DNA of 64,000 nt, taken from positions 3,908,001 to 3,972,000 of the forward strand of contig NC_079876.1 in NCBI RefSeq assembly GCF_029227915.1, in the 5' to 3' direction. The stretch's first letter is position 1; the number at the start of each line of letters is the position of its first letter. This DNA comes from Hydractinia symbiolongicarpus (taxonomy: Eukaryota; Cnidaria; Hydrozoa; Anthoathecata; Hydractiniidae). Below are positions 48,501 to 62,100 of the stretch, piece by piece. The translations under genes were made by a program, and so were the position numbers. Below the pieces are notes generated by a model. It was not told the DNA's origin, made no database searches, and saw only the letters and a list, made by a program, of their open reading frames with translations.

Positions 48501-50180
48501 ATATGACTCAACCGTTGTAGCTCAAAGGGATTGATGCTGTTAGAAAGTCAATGAAATGTACTTTTTGAAACTGTCTCTATTTCTTCAGCGCGGTCTAACG
48601 GCTAGGATTGGTCATACAGTAAGAAATGACATATTTATCTAAATTTTTAAATGAAACGCTACCACAGCGACCAGTGTAATCGCTAAGTTCCGGCAATCAT
48701 GTCAAATTAAAAAGAATGTTATTTCTTGGAGTCCAATTGTCTCACTTATAACATTTATAAGGTCACAGTCAAAAATCAGTTCAATTTAATCCCACAGTCA
48801 ATCGTTTCACTGTTAAAAGCGATGCAACATATTAATATGAGGAAATTATCGCTAAATACATGTTGGTACGAATATGTGACTCATCCGTTGTAACTCAAAC
48901 GGATTGATGCTGTTAGAAATTCAATGAAATGTAGTTTTTGATACTGTCTCTATTTCTTCAGCGCGGGATAACGGCTAGGATTGGTCCCACAATTTAAAAT
49001 GATTATTTATCTAAATTTTTAAATGAAGCGCTACTACAGCGACCAGTGTAATCGCTGAGTTCCGGCAATCATGTCAAATTAAGAAGAATGTTATTTCTTA
49101 TGGTCCAATTGTCTCACTTATAACGTTTATGAAGTCACAGTCCAAAATCAGTTCAATTAAGTCCCACAGTCAATAGTTTCACTGTTAAAAGCGATGCAAC
49201 CTAGTAATGTTGGAAAAATATCGCTACATACATGTTGGTACGAGTATGTGACGCAACCGTTGTAACTGAAGCGGATTGATACCGTTAGAGAGTCAATGAA
49301 ATGTAGTTTTTGAAACTGTCGCTATTTCTTCAGCGCGCGATAACGGCTAGGATTGGTCCCACAGTAAAAATGACTTAAATATCTAAATTTTTAAATGAAG
49401 TGCTACCACAGCGCCCAGTGTAATCGCTGAGTTCCGGCAATCACGTCAAATTAAGAAGAATGTTGTTTCTTGGAGTCCAATTTTCTCATTTATCACATTT
49501 ATCAGGTCACAGTCCAAAGTTAGTTCAATTAAGTCACACAGTCAATCGTTTCACTGTTAAAAGCGATACAACCTAGTATTACCGGAAAGATATCACGAAA
49601 TACATTTCGGTAAGAATATGTGACTCAACCGTTGTAACTCAAACGGATTGATACTGTTAGAAAGTCAATGAAATGTACTTTTTGAAACGGTCTCTATTTC
49701 TTCAGAGCGGGATAACGGCTAGGATTGGTCCCACAGTAAGAAATGACTTATTTATCTAAATTCTTAAATGAAGCGCTACCACAGCGCCCACTGTAATCGC
49801 TGAGTTTTGGCAATCATGTCAAATTAAGAAGAATGTTATTTCTTGGAGTCCAATTGTCTCACTTTCACATTTATAAGGTCGCAGCCCAAAATCAGTTCAA
49901 TTAAGTCCCACAGCCAATTGTTTCACTGTTAAAAGCGATGCAACCTAGTAATACCGGAAAGATATCACGAAATACATGTTGGTAAGAATATATGACCCAA
50001 CCGATTTGCTCAAAGAGATTGATGCTGTTAGAAAGTCAATGAAATGCACTTTTTGAAACTGTCTCTATTTCTTCAGCGCGGTCTAACGGCTAGGATTGGT
50101 CTTACAGTAAGAAATGACATATTTATCTAAATTTTTAAATGAAACGCTACCACAGCGCCCAGTGTAACCGCTGAGTTCCG
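45551..50180. repeat. Mixed zeta/delta block with 4- and 5-monomer steps
   Basis: Monomers start at 45743, 46115, 46488, 46862, 47235, 47607, 47980, 48354, 48726, 49098, 49470 and 49843. About 45,551-46,770 repeats at 47,043-48,260 with a 1,492 bp offset, sharing GCGCAGGATAACGGCTTGG (about 45,605 and 47,097) and GTAATTTTGG. From 46,770 the partner lies 1,864 bp away (48,630), because the second copy has one more monomer (48354). Monomers 48354 and 49843 share CACTTTCACATTTATAAGG with GGTCGCAG. Single-base lesions are more frequent here than in the 14-monomer copies. Confidence 0.85.
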
Positions 50181-53100
50181 GCAATCATGTCAAATTAAGA
50201 AGAATGTTATTTCTTGTAGTCCAATTGTCTCACTTATAACATTTATAAAGTCACAGTCCAAAGTCAGTTCAATTAAGTCCCACAGTCAATCGTTTCACTG
50301 TTAAAAGCGATGCAACCTATTAATATTGGAAAAATATCGCTAAATACATGTTGGTACGAGTATGTGACGCAACCGTTGTAACTGAAGCGGATTGATACCG
50401 TTAGAAAGTCAATGAAATGTAGCTTTTGAAACTGTCGCTATTTCTTCAGCGCGCGATAACGGCTAGGATTAGTCCCACAGTAAAAATGACTTAACTATCT
50501 AAATTTTTAAATGAAGTGCTACCAAAGCGCCCAGTGTAATCGCTGAGTTCCGGCAATCACGTCAAATTAAGACGAATGTTATTTCTTGTAGTCCAATTGT
50601 CTCACTTATAACATTTATAAAGTCACAGTCCAAAGTCAGTTCAATTAAGTCCCACAGTCAATCGTTTCACTGTTAAAAGCGATGCAACCTATTAATATTG
50701 GAAAAATATCGCTAAATACATGTTGGTACGAGTATGTGACGCAACCGTTGTAACTGAAGCGGATTGATACCGTTAGAAAGTCAATGAAATGTAGCTTTTG
50801 AAACTGTCGCTATTTCTTCAGCGCGCGATAACGGCTAGGATTAGTCCCACAGTAAAAATGACTTAACTATCTAAATTTTTAAATGAAGTGCTACCAAAGC
50901 GCCCAGTGTAATCGCTGAGTTCCGGCAATCATGTCAAATTAAGAAGAATGTTATTTCTTGGAGTCCAATTGTCTCATTTATCACATTTATCAAGTCACAG
51001 CCCAATATCAGTTCAATTAAGTCCCACTGTCAATCGTTTCACTGTTAAAAGCGATACAACCTAGTATTACCGGAAAGATATCACGAAATACATTTTGGTA
51101 AGAATATGTGACTTAGCTGTTGTAACTCAAACGGATTGATACTGTTAGAAAGTCAATGAAATGTACTTTTTGAAACTGTCGCTATTTTTTCAGAGCGGGA
51201 TAACGACTAGGATTGGTCCCACAGTAAGAAATGACTTATTTATCTAAATTCTTAAATGAAGCGCTACCACAGCGCCCAGTGTAATCGCAGAGTTCCGGCA
51301 ATCATGTCAAATTAAAAGGAAATGTTATTTCTTGGAGTCCAATTGTCTCACTTATAACATTTATAAGGTCACAGTCAAAAATCAGTTCAATTTAATCCCA
51401 CAGTTAATCATTTCACTGTTAAAAGCGATGCAACCTATTAATATGAGAAAATTATCGCTAGATACATGTTGGTACGAATATATGACTCATCCGTTGTTAC
51501 TCAAACGGATTGATGCTGTTAGAAAGTCAATGAAATGTAGTTTTTGAAACTGTCTCTATATCTTCAGCGCGGGATAACGGCTAGGATTGGTCCCACAGTA
51601 AAAAATGACTTATTTATCTAAATTTTTAAATGAAGCGCTACCACAGCGACCAGTGTAATCGCTGAGTTCCTGCAATCATGTCAAATTAAGAAGAATGTTA
51701 TTTCTTGTAGTCCAATTGTCTCACTTATAACATTTATAAAGTCACAGTCCAAAGTCAGTTCAATTAAGTCCCACAGTCAATCGTTTCACTGTTAAAAGCG
51801 ATGCAACCTATTAATATTGGAAAAATATCGCTAAATACATGTTGGTACGAGTATGTGACGCAACCGTTGTAACTGAAGCGGATTGATACCGTTAGAAAGT
51901 CAATGAAATGTAGCTTTTGAAACTGTCGCTATTTCTTCAGCGCGCGATAACGGCTAGGATTAGTCCCACAATAAAAATGACTTAACTATATAAATTTTTA
52001 AATGAAGTGCTACCAAAGCGCCCAGTGTAATCGCTGAGTTCCGGCAATCACGTCAAATTAAGAAGAATGTTATTTCTTGTAGTCCAATTGTCTCACTTAT
52101 AACATTTATAAAGTCACAGTCCAAAGTCAGTTCAATTAATTCCCACAGTCAATCGTTTCACTGTTAATAGCGATGCAACATAGTAATATCAGAAAAATAT
52201 CGCTAAATACATGTTGGTACGGATATGTGACCCAACCGTTGTAACTCACACGGACTGTAACCGTTAGAAAGTCAATGAAATGTAGTTTTTGAAACTGTCG
52301 CTATTTCTTCAGCGCGCGATAACAGATAGGATTGGTCTTACAGTAAGAAATGACATATTTATCTAAAATTTTAAATGAAGCGCTACTACAGCGCCCAGTG
52401 TAATCGCTGAGTTCCGGCAATCATGTCAAATTAAAAATAATGTTATTTCTTGGAGTCCAATTGTCTCACTTATAACATTTATAAAGTCACAGTCCAAAAT
52501 CAGTTCAATTAAGTCCCACAGTCAATCGTTTCACTGCTAAAAGCGATGCAACCTAGTAATATTGGAAAAATATCGCTAAATACATGTTGGTACGAGTATG
52601 TGACGCAACCGTTGTAACTGAAGCAGATTGATATCGTTAGAAAGTCAATGAAATGTAGTTTTTGAAACTGTCGTTATTTCTTCAGCGCGCGATAACGGCT
52701 AGGATTGGTCCCACAGTAAAAATGACTTAACTATCTAAATTTTTAGATGAAGTGCTACCACAGCGCCCAGTGTAATCGCTGAGTTCCGGCAATCATGTCA
52801 AATTAAGAAGAATGTTATTTCTTGGAGTCCAATTGTCTTATTTATCACATTTATCAATTCACAGCCCAATATCAGTTCAATTAAGTCCCACTGTCAATCG
52901 TTTCACTGTTAAAAGCGATACAACCTAGTATTACCGGAAAGATATCACGAAATACATTTTGGTAAGAATATGTGACTTAGCTGTTGTAACTCAAACGGAT
53001 TGATACTGTTAGAAAGTCAATGAAATGTACTTTTTGAAACTGTCGCTATTTTTTCAGAGCGGGATAACGACTAGGATTGGTCCCACAGTAAGAAATGACT

Positions 53101-53940
53101 TATTTATCTAAATTCTTAAATGAAGCGCTACCACAGCGCCCAGTGTAATCACAGAGTTCCGGCAATCATGTCAAATTAAAAGGAAATGTTATTTCTTGGA
53201 GTCCAATTGTCTCACTTATAACATTTATAAGGTCACAGTCAAAAATCAGTTCAATTTAATCCCACAGTTAATCATTTCACTGTTAAAAGCGATGCAACCT
53301 ATTAATATGAGAAAATTATCGCTAAATACATGTTGGTACGAATATATGACTCATCCGTTGTAACTCAAACGGATTGATGCTGTTAGAAAGTCAATGAAAT
53401 GTAGTTTTTGAACCTGTCTCTATTTCTTCAGCGCGGGATAACGGCTAGGATTGGTCCCACAGTAAAAAATGACTTATTTATCTAAATTTTTAAATGAAGC
53501 GCTACCACAGCGACCAGTGTAATCGCTGAGTTCCGGCAATCATGTCAAATTAAGAAGAATGTTATTTCTTGTAGTCCAATTGTCTCACTTATAACATTTA
53601 TAAAGTCACAGTCCAAAATCAGTTCAATTAAGTCCCACAGTCAATCGTTTCACTGCTAAAAGCGATGCAACCTAGTAATATTGGAAAAATATCGCTAAAT
53701 ACATGTTGGTACGAGTATGTGACGCAACCGTTGTAACTGAAGCAGATTGATATCGTTAGAAAGTCAATGAAATGTAGTTTATGAAACTGTCGCTATTTCT
53801 TCAGCGCGCGATAACGGCTAGGATTGGTCCCACAGTAAAAATGACTTAACTATCTAAATTCTTAAATGAAGCGCTACCACAGCGCTCAGTGTAATCGCTG
53901 AGTTCCGGCAATCATGTCAAATTAAAAAGAATGTTATTTC
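50181..53940. repeat. Left flank of the long duplicated segment, copy B
   Basis: Monomers start at 50214, 50586, 50958, 51332, 51705, 52077, 52450, 52822, 53196 and 53569, all 21,993 bp beyond their partners. Rare features are shared, including TTAAGACGAATG (about 50,566 and 28,573), AACTATATAAATTT (about 51,983) and TTAATTCCCACAG (about 52,136). Differences seen: AGATACATG at 51,461, CACAATAAAAATG at 51,969, and AAATGACTT where copy A has AAATAAATT. Confidence 0.94.
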
Positions 53941-56900
53941 TTGGAGTCCAATTGTCTCACTTATAAAATTTATAAGGTCCCAGTCAAAAATCAGTTCAAT
54001 TTAATCCCACAGTCAATCATTTCACTGTTAAAAGCGATGCAACCTATTAATATGAGAAAATTATCGCTAAATACATGTTGGTACGAATATATGACTCATC
54101 CGTTGTTACTCAAACGGATTGATGCTGTTAGAAAGTCAATGAAATGTAGTTTATGAAACTGTCTCTATATCTTCAGCGCGGGATAACGGCTAGGATTGGT
54201 CCCACAGTAAAAAATGACTTATTTATCTAAATTTTTAAATGAAGCGCTACCAAAGCGACCAGTGTAATCGCTGAGTTCCTGCAATCATGTCAAATTAAGA
54301 AGAATGTTATTTCTTGTAGTCCAATTGTCTCACTTATAACATTTATAAAGTCACAGTCCAAAGTCAGTTCAATTAAATCCCACAGTCAATCGTTTCACTG
54401 TTAAAAGCGATGCAACCTATTAATATTGGAAAAATATCGCTAAATACATGTTGGTACGAGTATGTGACGCAACCGTTGTAACTGAAGCGGATTGATACCG
54501 TTAGAAAGTCAATGAAATGTAGCTTTTGAAACTGTCGCTATTTCTTCAGCGCGCGATAACGGCTAGGATTAGTCCCACAGTAAAAATGACTTAACTATCT
54601 AAATTTTTAAATGAAGTGCTACCAAAGCGCCCAGTGTAATCGCTGAGTTCCGGCAATCACGTCAAATTAAGAAGAATGTTATTTCTTGGGGTCCAGTTTT
54701 CTCATTTATCACATTTATCAGGTCACAGTCCAAAGTTAGTTCAATTAAGTCACACAGTCAATCGTTTCACTGTTAATAGCGATGCAACATAGTAATATCA
54801 GAAAAATATCGCTAAACACATGTTGGTACGGATATGTGACCCAACCGTTGTAACTCACACGGACTGTAACCGTTAGAAAGTCAATGAAATGTAGTTTTTG
54901 AAACTGTCGCTATTTCTTCAGCGCGCGATAACAGATAGGATTGGTCTTACAGTAAGAAATGACATATTTATCTAAAATTTTAAATGAAGCGCTACCACAG
55001 CGCCCAGTGTAATCGCTGAGTTCCGGCAATCATGTCAAATTAAAAATAATGTTATTTCTTGGAGTCCAATTGTCTCACTTATAACATTTATAAGGTCACA
55101 GCTCAAAATCAGTTCCAATTAAGTCCCACAGTCAATCGTTTCACTGTTAAAAGCGATACAACCTAGTATTACCGGAAAGATATCACGAAATACATTTTGG
55201 TACGAGTATGTGACGCAACCGTTGTAACTGAAGAGGATTGATACCGTTAGAAAGTCAATGAAATGTAGTTTTTGAAACTGTCGCTATTTCTTCAGCGCGC
55301 GATAACGGCTAGGATTGGTCCAACAGTAAAAATGACTTAATTATCTAAATTTTAAAATGAAGTGCTACCACAGCGCCCAGTGCAATCTCTGAGTTCCGGC
55401 AATCACGTCAAATTAAGAAGAATGTTATTTCTTGGAGTCCAATTGTCTCACTTATAACACTTATAAGGTCACAGCCCAATATTAGTTCAATTAAGTCCCA
55501 CAGTCAATCTTTTCACTGTTAAAAGCGATACAACCTAGTATTACCGGAAAGATATCACGAAATACATTTTGGTAAGAATATGTGACTCAGCCGTTGCAAC
55601 TCAAACGGATGGTACTGTTAGAAAGTCAATGAAATGTACTTTTTGAAACTGTCGCTATTTCTTCAGAGCGGGATAACGGCTAGGATTGGTCCCACAGTAA
55701 GAAATGACTTATTTATCTAAATTCTTAAATGAAGCGCTACCACAGCGCCCAGTGTAATCGCTGAGTTCCGGCAATCATGTCAAATTAAAAAGAATTTTAT
55801 TTCTTGGAGTCCAATTGTCTCACTTATAACATTTATAAGGTCACAGTCAAAAATCAGTTCAATTTAATCCCACAGTCAATCGTTTCACTGTTAAAAGCGA
55901 TGCAACCTATTAATATGAGAAAATTATCGCTAAATACATGTTGGTACGAATATGTGACTCATCCGTTGTAACTCAAACGGATTGATGCTGTTAGAAAGTC
56001 AATGAAATGTAGTTTTTGATACTGTCTCTATTTCTTCAGCGCGGGATAACGGCTAGGATTGGTCCCACAATATAAAATGACTTATTTATCTAAATTTTTA
56101 AATAAAGCGCTACCACAGCGACCAGTGTAATCGCTGAGTTCCGGCAATCATGTCAAATTAAGAAGAATGTTATTTCTTGTAGTCCAATTGTCTCACTTAT
56201 AACGTTTATAAAGTCACAGTCCAAAATCAGTTCAATTAAGTCCCACAGTCAATAGTTTCACTGTTAAAAGCGATGCAACCTAGTAATGTTGGAAAAATAT
56301 CGCTAAATACATGTTGGTACGAGCATGTGACGCAACAGTTGTAACTGAAGCGGATTGATACCGTTAGAAAGTCAATGAAATGTAGTTTTTGATACTGTCT
56401 CTATTTCTTCAGCGCGGGATAACGGCTAGGATTGGTCCCACAATATAAAATGACTTATTTATCTAAATTTTTAAATGAAGCGCTACCACAGCGACCAGTG
56501 TAATCGCTGAGTTCCGACAATCATGTCAAATTCAGAAGAATGTTATTTCTTGTAGTCCAATTGTCTCACTTATAACGTTTATGAAGTCACAGTCCAAAAT
56601 CAGTTCAATTAAGTCCCACAGTCAATCGTTTCACTGTTAATAGCGATGCAACATAGTAATATCAGAAAAATATCGCTAAATACATGTTGGTACGGATATG
56701 TGACCCAACCGTTGTAACTCACACGGACTGTAACCGTTAGAAAGTCAATGAAATGTAGTTTTTGAAACTGTCGCTATTTCTTCAGCGCGCGATAACAGAT
56801 AGGATTGGTCTTACAGTAAGAAATGACATATTTATCTAAAATTTTAAATGAAGCGCTACTACAGCGCCCAGTGTAATCGCTGAGTTCCGGCAATCATGTC

Positions 56901-59159
56901 AAATTAAAAATAATGTTATTTCTTGGAGTCCAATTGTCTCACTTATAACATTTATAAAGTCACAGTCCAAAATCAGTTCAATTAAATCCCACAGTCAATC
57001 GTTTCACTGCTAAAAGCGATGCAACCTAGTAATATTGGAAAAATATCGCTAAATACATGTTGGTACGAGTATGTGACGCAACCGTTGTAACTGAAGCAGA
57101 TTGATATCGTTAGAAAGTCAATGAAATGTAGTTTTTGAAACTGTCGTTATTTCTTCAGCGCGCGATAACGGCTAGGATTGGTCCCACAGTAAAAATGACT
57201 TAACTATCTAAATTTTTAGATGAAGTGCTACCACAGCGCCCAGTGTAATCGCTGAGTTCCGGCAATCATGTCAAATTAAGAAGAATGTTATTTCTTGGAG
57301 TCCAATTGTCTCATTTATCACATTTATCAATTCACAGCCCAATATCAGTTCAATTAAGTCCCACTGTCAATCGTTTCACTGTTAAAAGCGATACAACCTA
57401 GTATTACCGGAAAGATATCACGAAATACATTTTGGTAAGAATATGTGACTTAGCTGTTGTAACTCAAACGGATTGATACTGTTAGAAAGTCAATGAAATG
57501 TACTTTTTGAAACTGTCGCTATTTTTTCAGAGCGGGATAACGACTAGGATTGGTCCCACAGTAAGAAATGACTTATTTATCTAAATTCTTAAATGAAGCG
57601 CTACCACAGCGCCCAGTGTAATCACAGAGTTCCGGCAATCATGTCAAATTAAAAGGAAATGTTATTTCTTGGAGTCCAATTGTCTCACTTATAACATTTA
57701 TAAGGTCACAGTCAAAAATCAGTTCAATTTAATCCCACAGTTAATCATTTCACTGTTAAAAGCGATGCAACCTATTAATATGAGAAAATTATCGCTAAAT
57801 ACATGTTGGTACGAATATATGACTCATCCGTTGTAACTCAAACGGATTGATGCTGTTAGAAAGTCAATGAAATGTAGTTTTTGAACCTGTCTCTATTTCT
57901 TCAGCGCGCGATAACGGCTAGGATTGGTCCCACAGTAAAAATGACTTAACTATCTAAATTTTTAGATGAAGTGCTACCACAGCGCCCAGTGTAATCGCTG
58001 AGTTCCGGCAATCATGTCAAATTAAGAAGAATGTTATTTCTTGGAGTCCAATTGTCTCATTTATCACATTTATCAATTCACAGCCCAATATCAGTTCAAT
58101 TAAGTCCCACTGTCAATCGTTTCACTGTTAAAAGCGATACAACCTAGTATTACCGGAAAGATATCACGAAATACATTTTGGTAAGAATATGTGACTTAGC
58201 TGTTGTAACTCAAACGGATTGATACAGTTAGAAAGTCAATGAAATGTACTTTTTGAAACTGTCGCTATTTTTTCAGAGCGGGATAACGACTAGGATTGGT
58301 CCCACAGTAAGAAATGACTTATTTATCTAAATTCTTAAATGAAGCGCTACCACAGCGCCCAGTGTAATCGCAGAGTTCCGGCAATCATGTCAAATTAAAA
58401 GGAAATGTTATTTCTTGGAGTCCAATTGTCTCACTTATAACATTTATAAGGTCACAGTCAAAAATCATTTCAATTTAATCCCACAGTTAATCATTTCACT
58501 GTTAAAAGCGATGCAACCTATTAATATGAGAAAATTATCGCTAAATACATGTTGGTACGAATATATGACTCATCCGTTGTAACTCAAACGGATTGATGCT
58601 GTTAGAAAGTCAATGAAATGTAGTTTTTGAACCTGTCTCTATTTCTTCAGCGCGGGATAACGGCTAGGATTGGTCCCACAGTAAAAAATGACTTATTTAT
58701 CTAAATTTTTAAATGAAGCGCTACCACAGCGACCAGTGTAATCGCTGAGTTCCGGCAATCATGTCAAATTAAGAAGAATGTTATTTCTTGTAGTCCAATT
58801 GTCTCACTTATAACATTTATAAAGTCACAGTCCAAAATCAGTTCAATTAAGTCCCACAGTCAATCGTTTCACTGCTAAAAGCGATGCAACCTAGTAATAT
58901 TGGAAAAATATCGCTAAATACATGTTGGTACGAGTATGTGACGCAACCGTTGTAACTGAAGCAGATTGATATCGTTAGAAAGTCAATGAAATGTAGTTTT
59001 TGAAACTGTCGCTATTTCTTCAGCGCACGATAACGGCTAGGATTAGTCCCACAGTAAAAATGACTTAACTATCTAAATTCTTAAATGAAGCGCTACCACA
59101 GCGCTCAGTGTAATCGCTGAGTTCCGGCAATCATGTCAAATTAAAAAGAATGTTATTTC
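53941..59159. repeat. 14-monomer HOR, copy 3 (5,219 bp)
   Basis: Units start at 53941, 54314, 54686, 55059, 55432, 55804, 56177, 56550, 56923, 57295, 57669, 58041, 58415 and 58788. The private markers GTAGTTTATG (about 54,147), ATTAAATCCCAC (about 56,981) and AAAATCATTTCAATTT (about 58,466) pair it with copy 1 rather than with its neighbour at 59,160. It lacks the 748 bp insertion of copy 1. A private change is CAATCTTTTCAC near 55,506. Confidence 0.96.
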
Positions 59160-62100
59160 TTGGAGTCCAATTGTCTCACTTATAAAATTTATAAGGTCCC
59201 AGTCAAAAATCAGTTCAATTTAATCCCACAGTCAATCATTTCACTGTTAAAAGCGATGCAACCTATTAATATGAGAAAATTATCGCTAAATACATGTTGG
59301 TACGAATATATGACTCATCCGTTGTTACTCAAACGGATTGATGCTGTTAGAAAGTCAATGAAATGTAGTTTTTGAAACTGTCTCTATATCTTCAGCGCGG
59401 GATAACGGCTAGGATTGGTCCCACAGTAAAAAATGACTTATTTATCTAAATTTTTAAATGAAGCGCTACCAAAGCGACCAGTGTAATCGCTGAGTTCCTG
59501 CAATCATGTCAAATTAAGAAGAATGTTATTTCTTGTAGTCCAATTGTCTCACTTATAACATTTATAAAGTCACAGTCCAAAGTCAGTTCAATTAAATCCC
59601 ACAGTCAATCGTTTCACTGTTAAAAGCGATGCAACCTATTAATATTGGAAAAATATCGCTAAATACATGTTGGTACGAGTATGTGACGCAACCGTTGTAA
59701 CTGAAGCGGATTGATACCGTTAGAAAGTCAATGAAATGTAGCTTTTGAAACTGTCGCTATTTCTTCAGCGCGCGATAACGGCTAGGATTAGTCCCACAGT
59801 AAAAATGACTTAACTATCTAAATTTTTAAATGAAGTGCTACCAAAGCGCCCAGTGTAATCGCTGAGTTCCGGCAATCACGTCAAATTAAGAAGAATGTTA
59901 TTTCTTGGGGTCCAGTTTTCTCATTTATCACATTTATCAGGTCACAGTCCAAAGTTAGTTCAATTAAGTCACACAGTCATTGTTTCACTGTTAATAGCGA
60001 TGCAACATAGTAATATCAGAAAAATATCGCTAAACACATGTTGGTACGGATATGTGACCCAACCGTTGTAACTCACACGGACTGTAACCGTTAGAAAGTC
60101 AATGAAATGTAGTTTTTGAAACTGTCGCTATTTCTTCAGCGCGCGATAACAGATAGGATTGGTCTTACAGTAAGAAATGACATATTTATCTAAAATTTTA
60201 AATGAAGCGCTACCACAGCGCCCAGTGTAATCGCTGAGTTCCGGCAATCATGTCAAATTAAAAATAATGTTATTTCTTGGAGTCCAATTGTCTCACTTAT
60301 AACATTTATAAGGTCACAGCTCAAAATCAGTTCCAATTAAGTCCCACAGTCAATCGTTTCACTGTTAAAAGCGATACAACCTAGTATTACCGGAAAGATA
60401 TCACGAAATACATTTTGGTACGAGTATGTGACGCAACCGTTGTAACTGAAGAGGATTGATACCGTTAGAAAGTCAATGAAATGTAGTTTTTGAAACTGTC
60501 GCTATTTCTTCAGCGCGCGATAACGGCTAGGATTGGTCCAACAGTAAAAATGACTTAATTATCTAAATTTTAAAATGAAGTGCTACCACAGCGCCCAGTG
60601 CAATCTCTGAGTTCCGGCAATCACGTCAAATTAAGAAGAATGTTATTTCTTGGAGTCCAATTGTCTCACTTATAACATTTATAAGGTCACAGTCAAAAAT
60701 CAGTTCAATTTAATCCCACAGTCAATCGTTTCACTGTTAAAAGCGATGCAACCTATTAATATGAGAAAATTATCGCTAAATACATGTTGGTACGAATATG
60801 TGACTCATCCGTTGTAACTCAAACGGATTGATGCTGTTAGAAAGTCAATGAAATGTAGTTTTTGATACTGTCTCTATTTCTTCAGCGCGGGATAACGGCT
60901 AGGATTGGTCCCACAATATAAAATGACTTATTTATCTAAATTTTTAAATAAAGCGCTACCACAGCGACCAGTGTAATCGCTGAGTTCCGGCAATCATGTC
61001 AAATTAAGAAGAATGTTATTTCTTGTAGTCCAATTGTCTCACTTATAACGTTTATAAAGTCACAGTCCAAAATCAGTTCAATTAAGTCCCACAGTCAATA
61101 GTTTCACTGTTAAAAGCGATGCAACCTAGTAATGTTGGAAAAATATCGCTAAATACATGTTGGTACGAGCATGTGACGCAACAGTTGTAACTGAAGCGGA
61201 TTGATACCGTTAGAAAGTCAATGAAATGTAGTTTTTGATACTGTCTCTATTTCTTCAGCGCGGGATAACGGCTAGGATTGGTCCCACAATATAAAATGAC
61301 TTATTTATCTAAATTTTTAAATGAAGCGCTACCACAGCGACCAGTGTAATCGCTGAGTTCCGACAATCATGTCAAATTCAGAAGAATGTTATTTCTTGTA
61401 GTCCAATTGTCTCACTTATAACGTTTATGAAGTCACAGTCCAAAATCAGTTCAATTAAGTCCCACAGTCAATCGTTTCACTGTTAATAGCGATGCAACAT
61501 AGTAATATCAGAAAAATATCGCTAAATACATGTTGGTACGGATATGTGACCCAACCGTTGTAACTCACACGGACTGTAACCGTTAGAAAGTCAATGAAAT
61601 GTAGTTTTTGAAACTGTCGCTATTTCTTCAGCGCGCGATAACAGATAGGATTGGTCTTACAGTAAGAAATGACATATTTATCTAAAATTTTAAATGAAGC
61701 GCTACTACAGCGCCCAGTGTAATCGCTGAGTTCCGGCAATCATGTCAAATTAAAAATAATGTTATTTCTTGGAGTCCAATTGTCTCACTTATAACATTTA
61801 TAAAGTCACAGTCCAAAATCAGTTCAATTAAGTCCCACAGTCAATCGTTTCACTGCTAAAAGCGATGCAACCTAGTAATATTGGAAAAATATCGCTAAAT
61901 ACATGTTGGTACGAGTATGTGACGCAACCGTTGTAACTGAAGCAGATTGATATCGTTAGAAAGTCAATGAAATGTAGTTTTTGAAACTGTCGTTATTTCT
62001 TCAGCGCGCGATAACGGCTAGGATTGGTCCCACAGTAAAAATGACTTAACTATCTAAATTTTTAGATGAAGTGCTACCACAGCGCCCAGTGTAATCGCTG

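Noticed and set aside
6231-59375. Open frames of 71 codons in 15 monomers as genes
   Set aside because: They begin at TTG inside a repeat box, have no consistent upstream signal, exist in a minority of monomers through one base change, and encode no domain I recognise.
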